Of a stretch of 27,878 bases of DNA, positions 1 through 8,917 are shown in pieces. The notes beneath the pieces were generated by a model, which was given only the letters and a program-made list of their open reading frames with translations, made no database searches and had not been told where the DNA came from. The position numbers and the translations under genes are program-made. The first letter of the stretch is position 1. Every line of letters starts with the position of its first letter. The DNA comes from Funneliformis mosseae. Its lineage: Eukaryota; Glomeromycota; Glomeromycetes; Glomerales; Glomeraceae. The DNA is taken from positions 1-27,878 of the forward strand of contig CAJVPP010000672.1 in the NCBI GenBank assembly GCA_910592005.1. Direction: 5' to 3'.

Positions 1-2
1 CA

Positions 3-1328
3 ATTAATAATGACGAATCAAACCTTCAATCGTCAGAACAACAAATTAATTCTAGTATGAATAATTCATTACATGGGAACTTATCTCGAATGATTCAGAA
101 TTTTAATCAGATGAATGTAGAAGAATTAAAATTGAATAATGAAACATCAAACATAATTTACGATGATAATACTGTTTGTTTAACGATTACGGATATTAAC
201 AAGGATTTATTAAACGTATTAGGAGGATTGCAAAGATATCAGAAATTAAAAGTACTCGACTGTAAAAATATTCAGATAATCAGCTTACCGACTTTACCCG
301 ACTCCTTAACGGAACTTTATTGCTCTGGATTTTATTTTAAAATAAATAAAATAACAATCCTACCAACTTTACCCGACTCCTTAACAATACTCAATTGTAG
401 TAATACACAAATAAATAGCTTACCAACTTTACCCAACTCTTTAAAGAAACTTCTTTATCATGAAACTCAAATTAATAGCTTACTAACTTTACCCGACTCC
501 TTAAGGGAACTCTTTTGTAGTAATACTTCAATAAATAGCTTACCCACTTTACCCAATTCTTTAACGAAACTCTTTTGCTATGAAACTCAAATTATTTGCT
601 TACCAACTTTACCAAATTTCTTAACAATACTCAAATGTAATAAGACTCAAATTAATAGCTTACCAACTTTACCCAGCTCCTTAATTGAACTCAGTTGTAG
701 TAAAACTAAAATAAATATCTTACCAACTTTACCTGACTTCTTAACTATACTCTATTGCTATAAAACTCAAATAAATAGCTTACCAACTTTACCCGACTCC
801 TTAACGGAACTCCTTTGCTATAAAACTCAAATTAATAGCTTACCAACTTTACCCGACTCCTTAACAATACTCAGTTGCTATAAAACTCAAATAAATAGCT
901 TACCAACTTTACCCGACTCCTTAATGAAACTCTTTTGTAGTAATACTAAAATTAATAGCTTACCAACTTTATCCGACTCCTTAACGGAACTCCTTTGCTA
1001 TGAAACTCAAATTAATAGCTTACCAACTTTACCTGACTTATTAACAAAACTCAGTTGTATTAAAACTAAAATAAATAGCTTACCAACTTTACCCGACTCC
1101 TTAACAATACTCTATTGCTATGAAACTCAAATTAATAGCTTACCAACTTTACCCGACTCCTTAACGGAACTCTATTGTGGTAATACTAAAATAAATACCT
1201 TACAAACTTTACCCAACTCCTTAACGAAACTCAGTTGTAGTAAAACTAAAATAAATAGATTACCAAATTTACCTGATTCCTTAACATATATCAGACCCCA
1301 ATTTTTAAGAACTCGTGTAATACATTAG
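3..1328 (+). CDS. Leucine-rich-repeat protein, 5' end outside window
   Basis: A reading frame of 442 codons including the stop runs from the window edge to TAG at 1326-1328. The first ATG is at 57, but the frame is open for 18 more codons upstream with no stop, so the real start probably lies outside the window. After about 75 non-repeat residues the protein is made of about 17 units of 20 residues, consensus SLPTLPDSLTELYCYKTQIN; the first unit has 4 extra residues. This is the short LRR pattern LxxLxCxxTxI-xxLPxLPxx. It resembles the P-type repeats of bacterial YopM/IpaH proteins and LRR proteins of amoebae and giant viruses more than the usual 22-28-residue eukaryotic LRR; that comparison is from family knowledge. 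It ends in a broken unit and a short basic tail. No signal peptide, membrane segment or enzyme domain is visible. A role in protein binding is inference. Confidence 0.8.
   Translation: MNNDESNLQSSEQQINSSMNNSLHGNLSRMIQNFNQMNVEELKLNNETSNIIYDDNTVCLTITDINKDLLNVLGGLQRYQKLKVLDCKNIQIISLPTLPDSLTELYCSGFYFKINKITILPTLPDSLTILNCSNTQINSLPTLPNSLKKLLYHETQINSLLTLPDSLRELFCSNTSINSLPTLPNSLTKLFCYETQIICLPTLPNFLTILKCNKTQINSLPTLPSSLIELSCSKTKINILPTLPDFLTILYCYKTQINSLPTLPDSLTELLCYKTQINSLPTLPDSLTILSCYKTQINSLPTLPDSLMKLFCSNTKINSLPTLSDSLTELLCYETQINSLPTLPDLLTKLSCIKTKINSLPTLPDSLTILYCYETQINSLPTLPDSLTELYCGNTKINTLQTLPNSLTKLSCSKTKINRLPNLPDSLTYIRPQFLRTRVIH
282..1290 (+). repeat. 60-bp coding tandem repeat (LRR units)
   Basis: About 17 tandem copies in frame. 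From about 361 the period is exactly 60 bp, and each unit contains near-identical blocks such as taccaactttacccgactcc. Units in the middle (about 780-1180) differ at only a few positions, which suggests recent duplication or gene conversion. Confidence 0.9.
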
Positions 1329-3271
1329 TCGAAAATATCATAATTATAAAGAAATTATTTATTAACAAGTTTGTTATTTATCTTATATATTTTTCTTTCA
1401 TAAATAAATTTTACCACTTTGACAGATGGTGTCTTTAATTTTTTTTAGTCAATTCTAATTCAATTCGATTTTTGTATAATCAATTCCAATCATCATATAT
1501 CAATTAAAAACAAAAATATAAATCTCACCAAAGTAGCACAAATGAAATTATATAAAAGAAATAATATAAAAAATATCAATGGTAAAAAAATGGTTGTTAC
1601 AAACAAAAGCTATCACAAATGTGCCAGTTTTTTTTGTTTTAGAGTATTTTTGCAAAAATAAGTTAATTTACTTGTTACTACATCAAGGACATGTCAATTA
1701 CAAAACTTACATTAAAATAAATTTAATATGAGCTATATTCCCCATTTTTTTCAATTACAAAGCTCACAACGTTCTTTCATCGACCTAAGTAAATTTGCTA
1801 AAATGCTTTCTGGACTGTGAAGCAAAATGTTTGTTAATTTTTTTGACATTTATATCGATACATTAAATTATTCTGAAAATTTAAAGTTTAATAAAGCCTT
1901 GCTAAAAATATTTAAATTTGTTCGTTGTTTCTTACATTAATTTGATTTTATATAATTTTTACGACTTTCACTTTTTATGCTGTTGAAATATTTTTCAACC
2001 TTTTTTGTATCATGTGATAACTTATGATTTATTTCGTAAATTGTCAGATTTTATAAATATATTTTATTAATGTAAATTTAACATAGCAGACTTTATTTAT
2101 GATTAAGATAATGGATAGATCGATACCCTTAATATTCTTTTATTAATGTTGTTTAACAGTTCGCATCTAAATATCAATACAATCTTAATCTTTTTCTATA
2201 GTTCCTGAAGGAACGAATTATTGATACAATTAATTTTATTATAATCTATTATGTTAAATTATCTTTGATAAGAACACAGTCAATATGTGCACTGCATGCA
2301 TAAATTGATTACTCAACAGAAAATCTCAGAATTAAAAAGTGGCCACATTTCTGCAGGTTGGTCACATTGGAATTATATTAATATTAAAAGTAACTTGAAA
2401 CTATTTTCTTGTAATTTTTTTCCCACCATACTATTAAGTTTTTTCTTAAAAACAATATATAGAATGACATTTGGAAATTAAATTATATTTTTGGAGCAAT
2501 TGAATGAGTAAATTTATATTTCCAAAATAATTTAATTCTAAATGATTGGTTGATGTGATGTACCAAACCAAAACAAACCGTATTTTGTTAAAATCAATTA
2601 TTCAAAAATTTTAACACTCGCAACTTGCTGGATTTTAATGAGAATTGTTTAACACTTAAAAAGCAATTATTATTATCGTGAATTTCCAAACGTGAACTTG
2701 TTAGACAAGATTATTCTGTCACCTATCTCATTAGTTTTACCTGTGTTACCTTTCTTTATTAATAACTGAACAATAAATGTGCTCTAGAATATTTTTTAAC
2801 TTAAATTAAAAAATAATTGTTATTTGAAAATAAATGGAACGAATATTTATCACTATTAATAAATCTCTGTCATATAACAAGTTCAATAATCAAGCCAATA
2901 GCTTTTTATTATAAAATTACTTGAAGTGTTTCTTTATCGCATCAATCATCTGTAAAAAAAAGAAATAATCAAAAAAAATTTGCTCTTATAGTATGTAATG
3001 AAATAAATAATTGACTACTTTAGTCAATATGTACACATTTTGAGTTATTTTTTAATGCATCGTTTCGATTCTCTAACATACTAACAATATAAGAAACTAC
3101 AATGTTTTTCATTCTGCATCTCCCATCAAAATTGCAAATATATTGACGATAAATTTCAATATTAGGTTTTCTGAAGAACCAATCTAACGAATGAAATACC
3201 AACAACTTCTAGATGTTACGATTTCAAATAATGGTGGTTTTGATACAACTTTCAGAAAATATGCATCGAAT
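1329..3271. other. AT-rich intergenic stretch, no gene seen
   Basis: About 1.9 kb. The only ATG frames are under 65 codons, at 2287-2481 (+) and 3020-3205 (-). They have no recognisable domain, and their composition is like random AT-rich DNA. I see nothing else in it. Confidence 0.6.
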
Positions 3272-3323
3272 GTTAAGTCCACCCTAAACGCAATAAATAC
3301 AAAAATTTGACGTTACCTCTGAC

Positions 3324-3828
3324 TAGGGATGGTAACGGTCAGTCGTGATCAGTCAACGGTCGGTCAACGGTCGGTCAAAGGCTTTTGACCAACCGTCCAG
3401 TTAACTGACCGATTTTAACTGACCGGTTTACCGACCTGTTAAAATAATATAATTGAGCAGTTTTGACTTAACGTTAATAGAAATTTAATATTATAATTTT
3501 GATTCTTGCTTCAACAATACTAGCATGCATTTTTTTTAAAAACTTCTTTTGTCAATTTTATTTAGTAGCGCAGCATTATCGCGGACTTTAATTTTTTTAA
3601 ATTTTCAAAATTTTAATTTATAGATAATTAAATTTAAATGTTTGATTTTGTTAATTTAATACAAAATGTTTTACTATTTAAAACATGTTAGTTCAGTCGG
3701 TCAACCGGTTAGTCAAAATCGGTCAGAATCGGTCAGTCAACCGGTCAGTCAGAAGCCTTTGACCACCGATATCGGTCACGGTTATGACCAGTTATAACCG
3801 GTCATGACCGTGATCATTAGCATCCCTA
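3324..3828. mobile_element. Non-autonomous hAT-like transposon (MITE), 505 bp
   Basis: Termini are TAGGGATGGTAA (from 3324) and, on the other strand from 3828, TAGGGATGCTAA. The 8 bases CCTCTGAC lie immediately outside both ends (3316-3323 and 3829-3836), a perfect 8-bp target duplication. This end sequence and duplication length are typical of the hAT superfamily. Both subterminal zones are packed with GGTCA/TGACC motifs in both orientations (about 3338-3440 and 3690-3812), which in hAT elements are transposase-binding sites. There is no ORF, so movement would depend on a transposase from elsewhere. The intact duplication suggests fairly recent insertion. Confidence 0.85.
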
Positions 3829-3839
3829 CCTCTGACGCA

Positions 3840-4640
3840 CTATGCAATAGCATGATTTTTAGGCTATCCCCTTATGGATATCTTCCAATTTGGCTATGTT
3901 AACCAGCACTGCAAAACCATCGAGTTTACCAAATAGCCCACAGGGTCATACGCTTTAGTTCCATTAAGAATAGCTCCAACGATTAATATTGCTGAATCAT
4001 TCGTAAACCTTCGAATGTAAGCAACATGAAAATTGATATATATTCCTGAACCGTTCGTTCATTAACATTGATATTATTTTTGAATACTCTCAACGTTAGT
4101 TTGATCCAATCAGTAAAGAATTTCAATTTTCTTCAGAAATTGGATTGTGATTTGGGATTCAAATCAAAATGTCTGTCTAGTAATCTCTAAGCGATCCACT
4201 AAATTCCTGATGCAAAACTTTTTTGAATATATCTTTGATTTCCCATTCTTTAAAAGATTTATTACCTATAATAATTTGGAGAAGTTTGAAATCAGGATAT
4301 CTACATCATTTTTATACTAGAAAAAAATCATATATTTGGTCTTGATTTTAAGGTTTGTGATTTATTTCTTTCTATAGTCCGATCTAAAAGGCGTTAAAAT
4401 TCATTTTTGATATTCTTATTATTGTTCTCAGGAATTTCAAAATAGAAATCTCGCGCTTCTTCGACATTAAAGAATGATAATTTATTGAACTTTTTTTTAG
4501 TAATATAATCCAAGATCTGCTGGAGTGTGGTATTTTGTATTTCATTTCAATATTCCCAATTTCACAAGTCACTATGAATGTAAATGAATACCCAATATTA
4601 TAGGAGAAATCAAAATATGAAAAACATTTTAAACTTACTT
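3840..4640 (-). pseudogene. Decayed, unidentified coding fragments
   Basis: Read on the minus strand, several protein-like pieces are separated by stops and frame changes. One near 4400-4530 contains NTTLQQILDYITKKKF followed by SFFNVEEARDFYFEIPEN. One near 4170-4260 contains SFKEWEIKDIFKKVLHQEF. One near 3905-4045 contains FTNDSAILIVGAILNGTKAY followed by DPVGYLVN. I do not recognise a family. The fragments lie inside the putative 1.4-kb inverted-repeat element, so they may be remains of its transposase; that is inference. Confidence 0.3.
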
Positions 4641-4697
4641 TTCGATGTGGAAAATGGATATTGAATCATAATTAAGTTGTGTTAAGGTGGACTGTTA

Positions 4698-7474
4698 GGA
4701 CATCTCCACTTAGAGGTTACTTTCGTTCCTTATCAGCGAATAATTCTAATGTCACACTAATTGACATTTTTAAGTTCAATGAACTCTTCTTGAAGGTGGT
4801 TTAAAGTGGAACATTGCGACACTGAGATAACTTCGATTTCCAAGGAATTTGGTTTACCTTCTAATAGAACCCACATCGATATTAAGGAATTTGGTGATGA
4901 GATGCTATTAATTCAGCTTTATATATAATTTATATTGACGAATCGAAATTTTTTAAAAAAAAATTATAAAACTTGCATAATAGAAAAGTCAATTATGTAT
5001 GAAGAAAAAACCTGTTAGATCAATTATAATTGTATTCACTAAAAAATCTACCCACGAGATACCATATAGTCCTGAAAGTAAGCATCCGTGATATTAATAA
5101 ATGTATATACTTTATGTCATTTAGGTACTATACGGTAATTGACATTTTTGTTTCATATGAATATTGTAATTCATAATGATAATTTTCTTGAAAGTTTATG
5201 CAGATTAGATTACAATATCATATATTTTAAAACTTGTAAAAAATTTATGCGAGTTTGTTATCTTTAGTTATGTTACTGTATGTGAAATGTTAAGCAAGTT
5301 TATGAACGACTATGAAAAAATTGTCAAGTGTAACTGAAAAATAATAAAAATTACAAAATGTGATTTCATTTGCAATTATTAAATTTTAATTAGGATTTAA
5401 CATGAAACAAGTTTCTTTTACTTTTAATTATTAATTACCATTAATATTTATGTATAGTAAATTCATCAAAACATGTAATCATTAACGAATTTATATGATT
5501 CAATAATGTTTTAATTTATTTCAAAATACAACGAAAAATGCAAACTTGCTAGATTAATATTTTATGAAAACTAATGATTGTACTTTATTAAATAAAAACG
5601 ATTTGATCATTATTCTTGAACAATTTCTATTTCATGATAAAAAAAGTTTTTCAAACAATAAAGAAATCGTTCGAGAACAATGACGAAATCATGTGTTTCT
5701 GATTAACAAAGCTTCATTAAAAGTTATAAGGTAATGATGTTATTCCTTAAATCCTCCAGAAACTTTGCTCAAGATATTGCTTCAAATACTTTTTTTTACT
5801 ACAAGTTTCAAAGGATTCAATCAATCTTATGCGTTCTAAAAATAATTCAATGATATCCTTCTTGATAAATTGTTTTAAAAATAATACTTATAAAACAAGT
5901 ATACTTGACTGAAACTGAGTCAAAAAGCATATTTCAACACAATGTATACTCTTTGAAATGGCTCATTAACAACTTCACTAATTTCAAAAGCAAGTTAAAG
6001 AAAATTTAGAAATGGTATCCTTTTTAGGGCTCACTGTCATGTAGGTAATTTATGCACCTATATTAAATCAACGTTCATATTATTAAAAATTTTCCCTCCT
6101 TAGATGATGATCAAATTTTAAAGACTCTTGTGACAAGCTAACGGAGGTGTAATTTTAATTTTAATCTAAAGCAAGCGTCAACATCAAGATTTGATTGATA
6201 ATCCCATATAATTGCTTGGTTCTTTGAAAAACGTTTTAAAATTTTTCTAGAAAAGTATTAATTCCCAAGTGGAAATTAAAGGACTGGCGCCACTTTTCAA
6301 ATTTTTAAAAGAAAAGGTGTTTATCATTTATATTGCAGAGGGAGGGTAAACTAATAGTCAAGCGCGATTTGACTCAAAAGAATTACTGATTCGCTGTTTA
6401 TCACTAAATAAGCAAATAACTATTGATACCTACAATCTTCTTTCACATGCCAGGTGCACGGATGAAAACAGAGCGTTCAGATAAAGCTAGTTAGAAGAGG
6501 CTTAAAAAAAACGTGAGAAAGAAAATATACCGCATACAATTGATAGGACTAAATTTCTTGTTAATAATTACAAGCAAATATTCTTTATTATGAATTTTAC
6601 TAAATCTTTGCATTTATCTTATTAATTTTGAACGATAACCATTAGAGCCTAAAAGAAAATACAGCAGCAACTGAAGTTGAGGTATTGTCAGCAATATCTT
6701 AAACAATATATTGCGCGAAGCTCTATGTATATGTGTCTTACCACACCCATGTCAGGGTATTAACAATCCACAGATATGCAAATGTAGGGGGAAAGAAGAT
6801 TCTCTATTAGATTTGACGATATGATAACAAGATACAGTATATTACCCTGATATGAAAATAGCACTACTAATTCCAATATAGTCAAAATTGAACTTCCGAT
6901 CAATTTAAAGACTATGGTAAGCCAAGGTTTCATCTATAATAGATGTTATCTCAAACGAGGATCAAGTTAAGGGGGAGCCAGATTTTATTACAAGTAGTTG
7001 AAGATTAGATTCTAATGCAGCTCAATTATGACTAGCGTTAATCATTATGTAAATTCTTAAATTGGGAAATCTGAAAATTTATCTTTTTATGGGATTTTAT
7101 AAAATATAAATTTTAAAGCGCTGAGATCGTAATATTATTATATGTATAATTTAATTAAACTTTAAAATATTTATTTGATTCGGGTTTTTAAAAATTAAAT
7201 AAATCCGGAAATAAAAACAAACCCGATTACAAATTTAAAACCTACTCGATAAATAATGTATTTTTGGAAACTTTGTTCTAATTTAAAATAATAAGCAAAA
7301 AAAAAAAAATCGTTTTAATATTCTTCATTGATACAATAACCTGTTAAAACCGTCAAATTCGCAAATTTTTATCGAAACTTTCGAGACCAATCGAAACTAT
7401 CAAAACCCATCGAAACTGTCGAAAACATTTCTAAAAAGTTTCGACTTTTGCCGATAATTGGTTTAGGGTTTTTC
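4698..7474. other. AT-rich intergenic stretch, no gene seen
   Basis: About 2.8 kb without a supported gene. Short open pieces near 5590-5700 and 6050-6480 are interrupted every few tens of codons and match no family I know. The right end (7320-7470) belongs to a dispersed repeat listed separately. Confidence 0.55.
7320..7470 (-). repeat. Dispersed TCGAAAC repeat, copy 1
   Basis: On the minus strand this begins near the GGCAAAAGTCGAAAC motif and has several further TCGAAA(C/G) and TTTCGA motifs. The same opening motif, followed by CCCTA, occurs at 12290-12151 (-) and 20407-20518 (+). The copy is diverged and the ends are uncertain. Confidence 0.35.
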
Positions 7475-7702
7475 TCACAAGTTGTTAATTAAATCAAAAC
7501 AATAGTTACAAAAGTATGCGGTTTCTGGGTTCCTTTCATAATCGCAACACCACCATTTACGTTCCTCATAAATTTCTTTTTCACAGGTGCATTCTTGCCT
7601 TTTCACCAAGCTTTTGTGTTTCTCACTATAAGAAGGAGCTGAGAAAGTAACATTACTAAATGCTAAAATGACGATAATAAGCATGAAAATGTGAATTTTC
7701 AT
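7475..7702 (-). CDS. Small secreted six-cysteine protein (candidate effector)
   Basis: An intronless frame, stop TAA at 7477-7475. An upstream in-frame ATG at 7741 would add 13 residues, but the ATG at 7702 puts a classical signal peptide at the very start (MKIHIFMLIIVILAFSNVTF, then SAPS), so I chose it: 75 residues. A short linker ends in Lys-Arg, a Kex2-type processing site. The mature part of about 40 residues has the pattern C-x-C-x11-C-C-x11-C-x2-C, six cysteines, with WW before the CC pair. Small size, secretion signal, KR site and paired cysteines are the usual marks of fungal secreted effectors or defensin-like peptides. I do not recognise the family, and a host-directed role is inference. 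A TATA-like box lies about 90 bp upstream. No neighbouring gene is close. Confidence 0.7.
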   Translation of the reverse strand: MKIHIFMLIIVILAFSNVTFSAPSYSEKHKSLVKRQECTCEKEIYEERKWWCCDYERNPETAYFCNYCFDLINNL

Positions 7703-7794
7703 GATTATTTTGGAAGTATTTGAAGGATTAATATCAAACATGATTTAATAATATTTTTTAAACAGATTCTTGTGGAATGTAACTTAAAGACGTG

Positions 7795-7802
7795 TATTTA
7801 TA
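7795..7802 (-). promoter_or_regulatory. TATA-like box of the small secreted protein
   Basis: TATAAATA on the minus strand, 54 bp upstream of the ATG at 7741 and about 93 bp upstream of the preferred ATG at 7702. It sits in a slightly less AT-monotonous stretch. In a genome this AT-rich the match alone is weak evidence. Confidence 0.35.
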
Positions 7803-8160
7803 TTTTTGATGTCTATTGAATGTGATAACAAAATTTTCCTCACTTTTTATATTTTTTTTAAAGTATCAGGCTTACTAGGCTTATCCTTAAGAAACTTGTA
7901 TTTGCTTGCTATAGATTGCGTTACAACCTTTACAGCCTCTCAAATGCTGTAATAAATATTTGCAACCAATCACACCATTGTAAATCCCAAATATAATCGG
8001 TTAGAAAAATATTTAAGCGATTGTATATATACAATGAATATAATTCTCCCCACAGACGATAATTTGTTCAAAACATCGTTCATATTGATTTTAGTTAGAA
8101 TATGAAGATCAATTCCGGCCAGCTCGCAAATAGGATATTGTTGTAATGGCATTGTTTGCT

Positions 8161-8299
8161 GTAACTAAGCAAGAGGCTTTGGTAATGTAACTAAGCCAAG
8201 AAGCATTTGTAATGTAACTAAATAAGAAGCTTTGATAACATAACTAAGTCAAGAGGCTTTAGAAACTAAGCCAAAAGGCTTTGTAACGGTACTTAAGCC
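8161..8299 (+). repeat. Minisatellite, about 26-bp unit, about 5 copies
   Basis: Imperfect tandem copies of GTAACTAAGCCAAGAGGCTT-TGTAAT, with units of 26, 27, 26, 23 and 26 bp and a partial last copy. No reading frame uses it. Confidence 0.8.
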
Positions 8300-8398
8300 A
8301 TGTGTTAATAAATTCAAATTCCTTTTTTATTTCAATAACAAATTATATATTTGATTTGTAGTAAATAATTAAATAATAGTTATTATTTACATATAATA

Positions 8399-8917
8399 TA
8401 ATTCCGCCCGAAAGATCACGATTTACACTTGTAAATTGCTTTGATAGTTATGGATAGTCTTTGTAGATCATTTTTTGACCATCAGTTCTTTCATGTCAAT
8501 TTTAAATGTAAGCAAACGGTTTTTATTGAGTAAAAATGAAGTAATATTGACGCTAACTTTATTTAATAATATCAAAATTAATCAGTGTTTTCCTCAAGGT
8601 CAGCGCTCTACACTTTCGCAGTGTCAATTAAGAAAATCGGGAATTAAAAAAATAAAGCTACAATAATAAAATATAAAGGTTAAAACGGTGAAACGAAAAT
8701 ATCGCGAAGGGATTAAATGAAGGTTTTTAAGGTGTATATATGCAAATATAAGAAGGGCGAGCATGGAATGTTAAGTAGTTTAAGAATTCCAGCTCATATT
8801 TATAAAAAATAAATAATGATTAGGATAGCCTGGTACCCTGCCATTTTTTCATCCTCTATCCTGTCTAAATGATCAAAAAATTTACATACAAAATTATGGC
8901 GAAATTATACTCAATGT
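8399..8917 (+). repeat. Dispersed repeat, copy A (inverted partner near 21 kb)
   Basis: The stretch 8530-8830 matches, with mismatches and indels, the reverse complement of about 21090-21450. Landmarks are GAAGTAAT, CGCTCTACACTTTCGC, AACGG(T/C)GAAA, GAAAATATCGCGAAGG, CCAGCTC and AGCCTGG. The ends look like inverted repeats: TATAATTCCGCC at the left and, on the other strand at the right, TATAATTTCGCC, each followed inward by GATCATTT. This suggests a non-autonomous terminal-inverted-repeat element. No clear target duplication was found. The short plus-strand ORF inside it (8475-8666) is not a gene. Confidence 0.55.

Larger units (their letters stand above)
3276..4693. mobile_element. Possible decayed DNA transposon with GTTA target duplication
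   Basis: The two ends are inverted repeats. The left end reads AGTCCACCCTAAAC inward from 3276, and the right end read inward from 4693 begins AGTCCACCTTAACAC. Each end is directly flanked by GTTA (3272-3275 and 4694-4697), as expected of a 4-bp target-site duplication. The short terminal match (8 perfect bases, then imperfect) makes this tentative. The interior contains broken minus-strand coding fragments and a nested hAT-like element. Superfamily not determined. Confidence 0.4.

Noticed and set aside
2287..2481. 64-codon ORF on the plus strand
   Set aside because: No domain, random-like AT-rich composition, no neighbouring signals.
3020..3205. 61-codon ORF on the minus strand
   Set aside because: No recognisable family, and short ORFs of this size are expected by chance.
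4384..4572. 62-codon minus-strand ORF
   Set aside because: A more protein-like reading in another frame of the same strand covers this place, so this frame is probably a shadow of a decayed gene.
7970..8152. 60-codon minus-strand ORF beside the minisatellite
   Set aside because: No homology recognised and nothing supports expression.
8475..8666. 63-codon ORF
   Set aside because: Lies inside dispersed repeat copy A, and the frame is not preserved in copy B.
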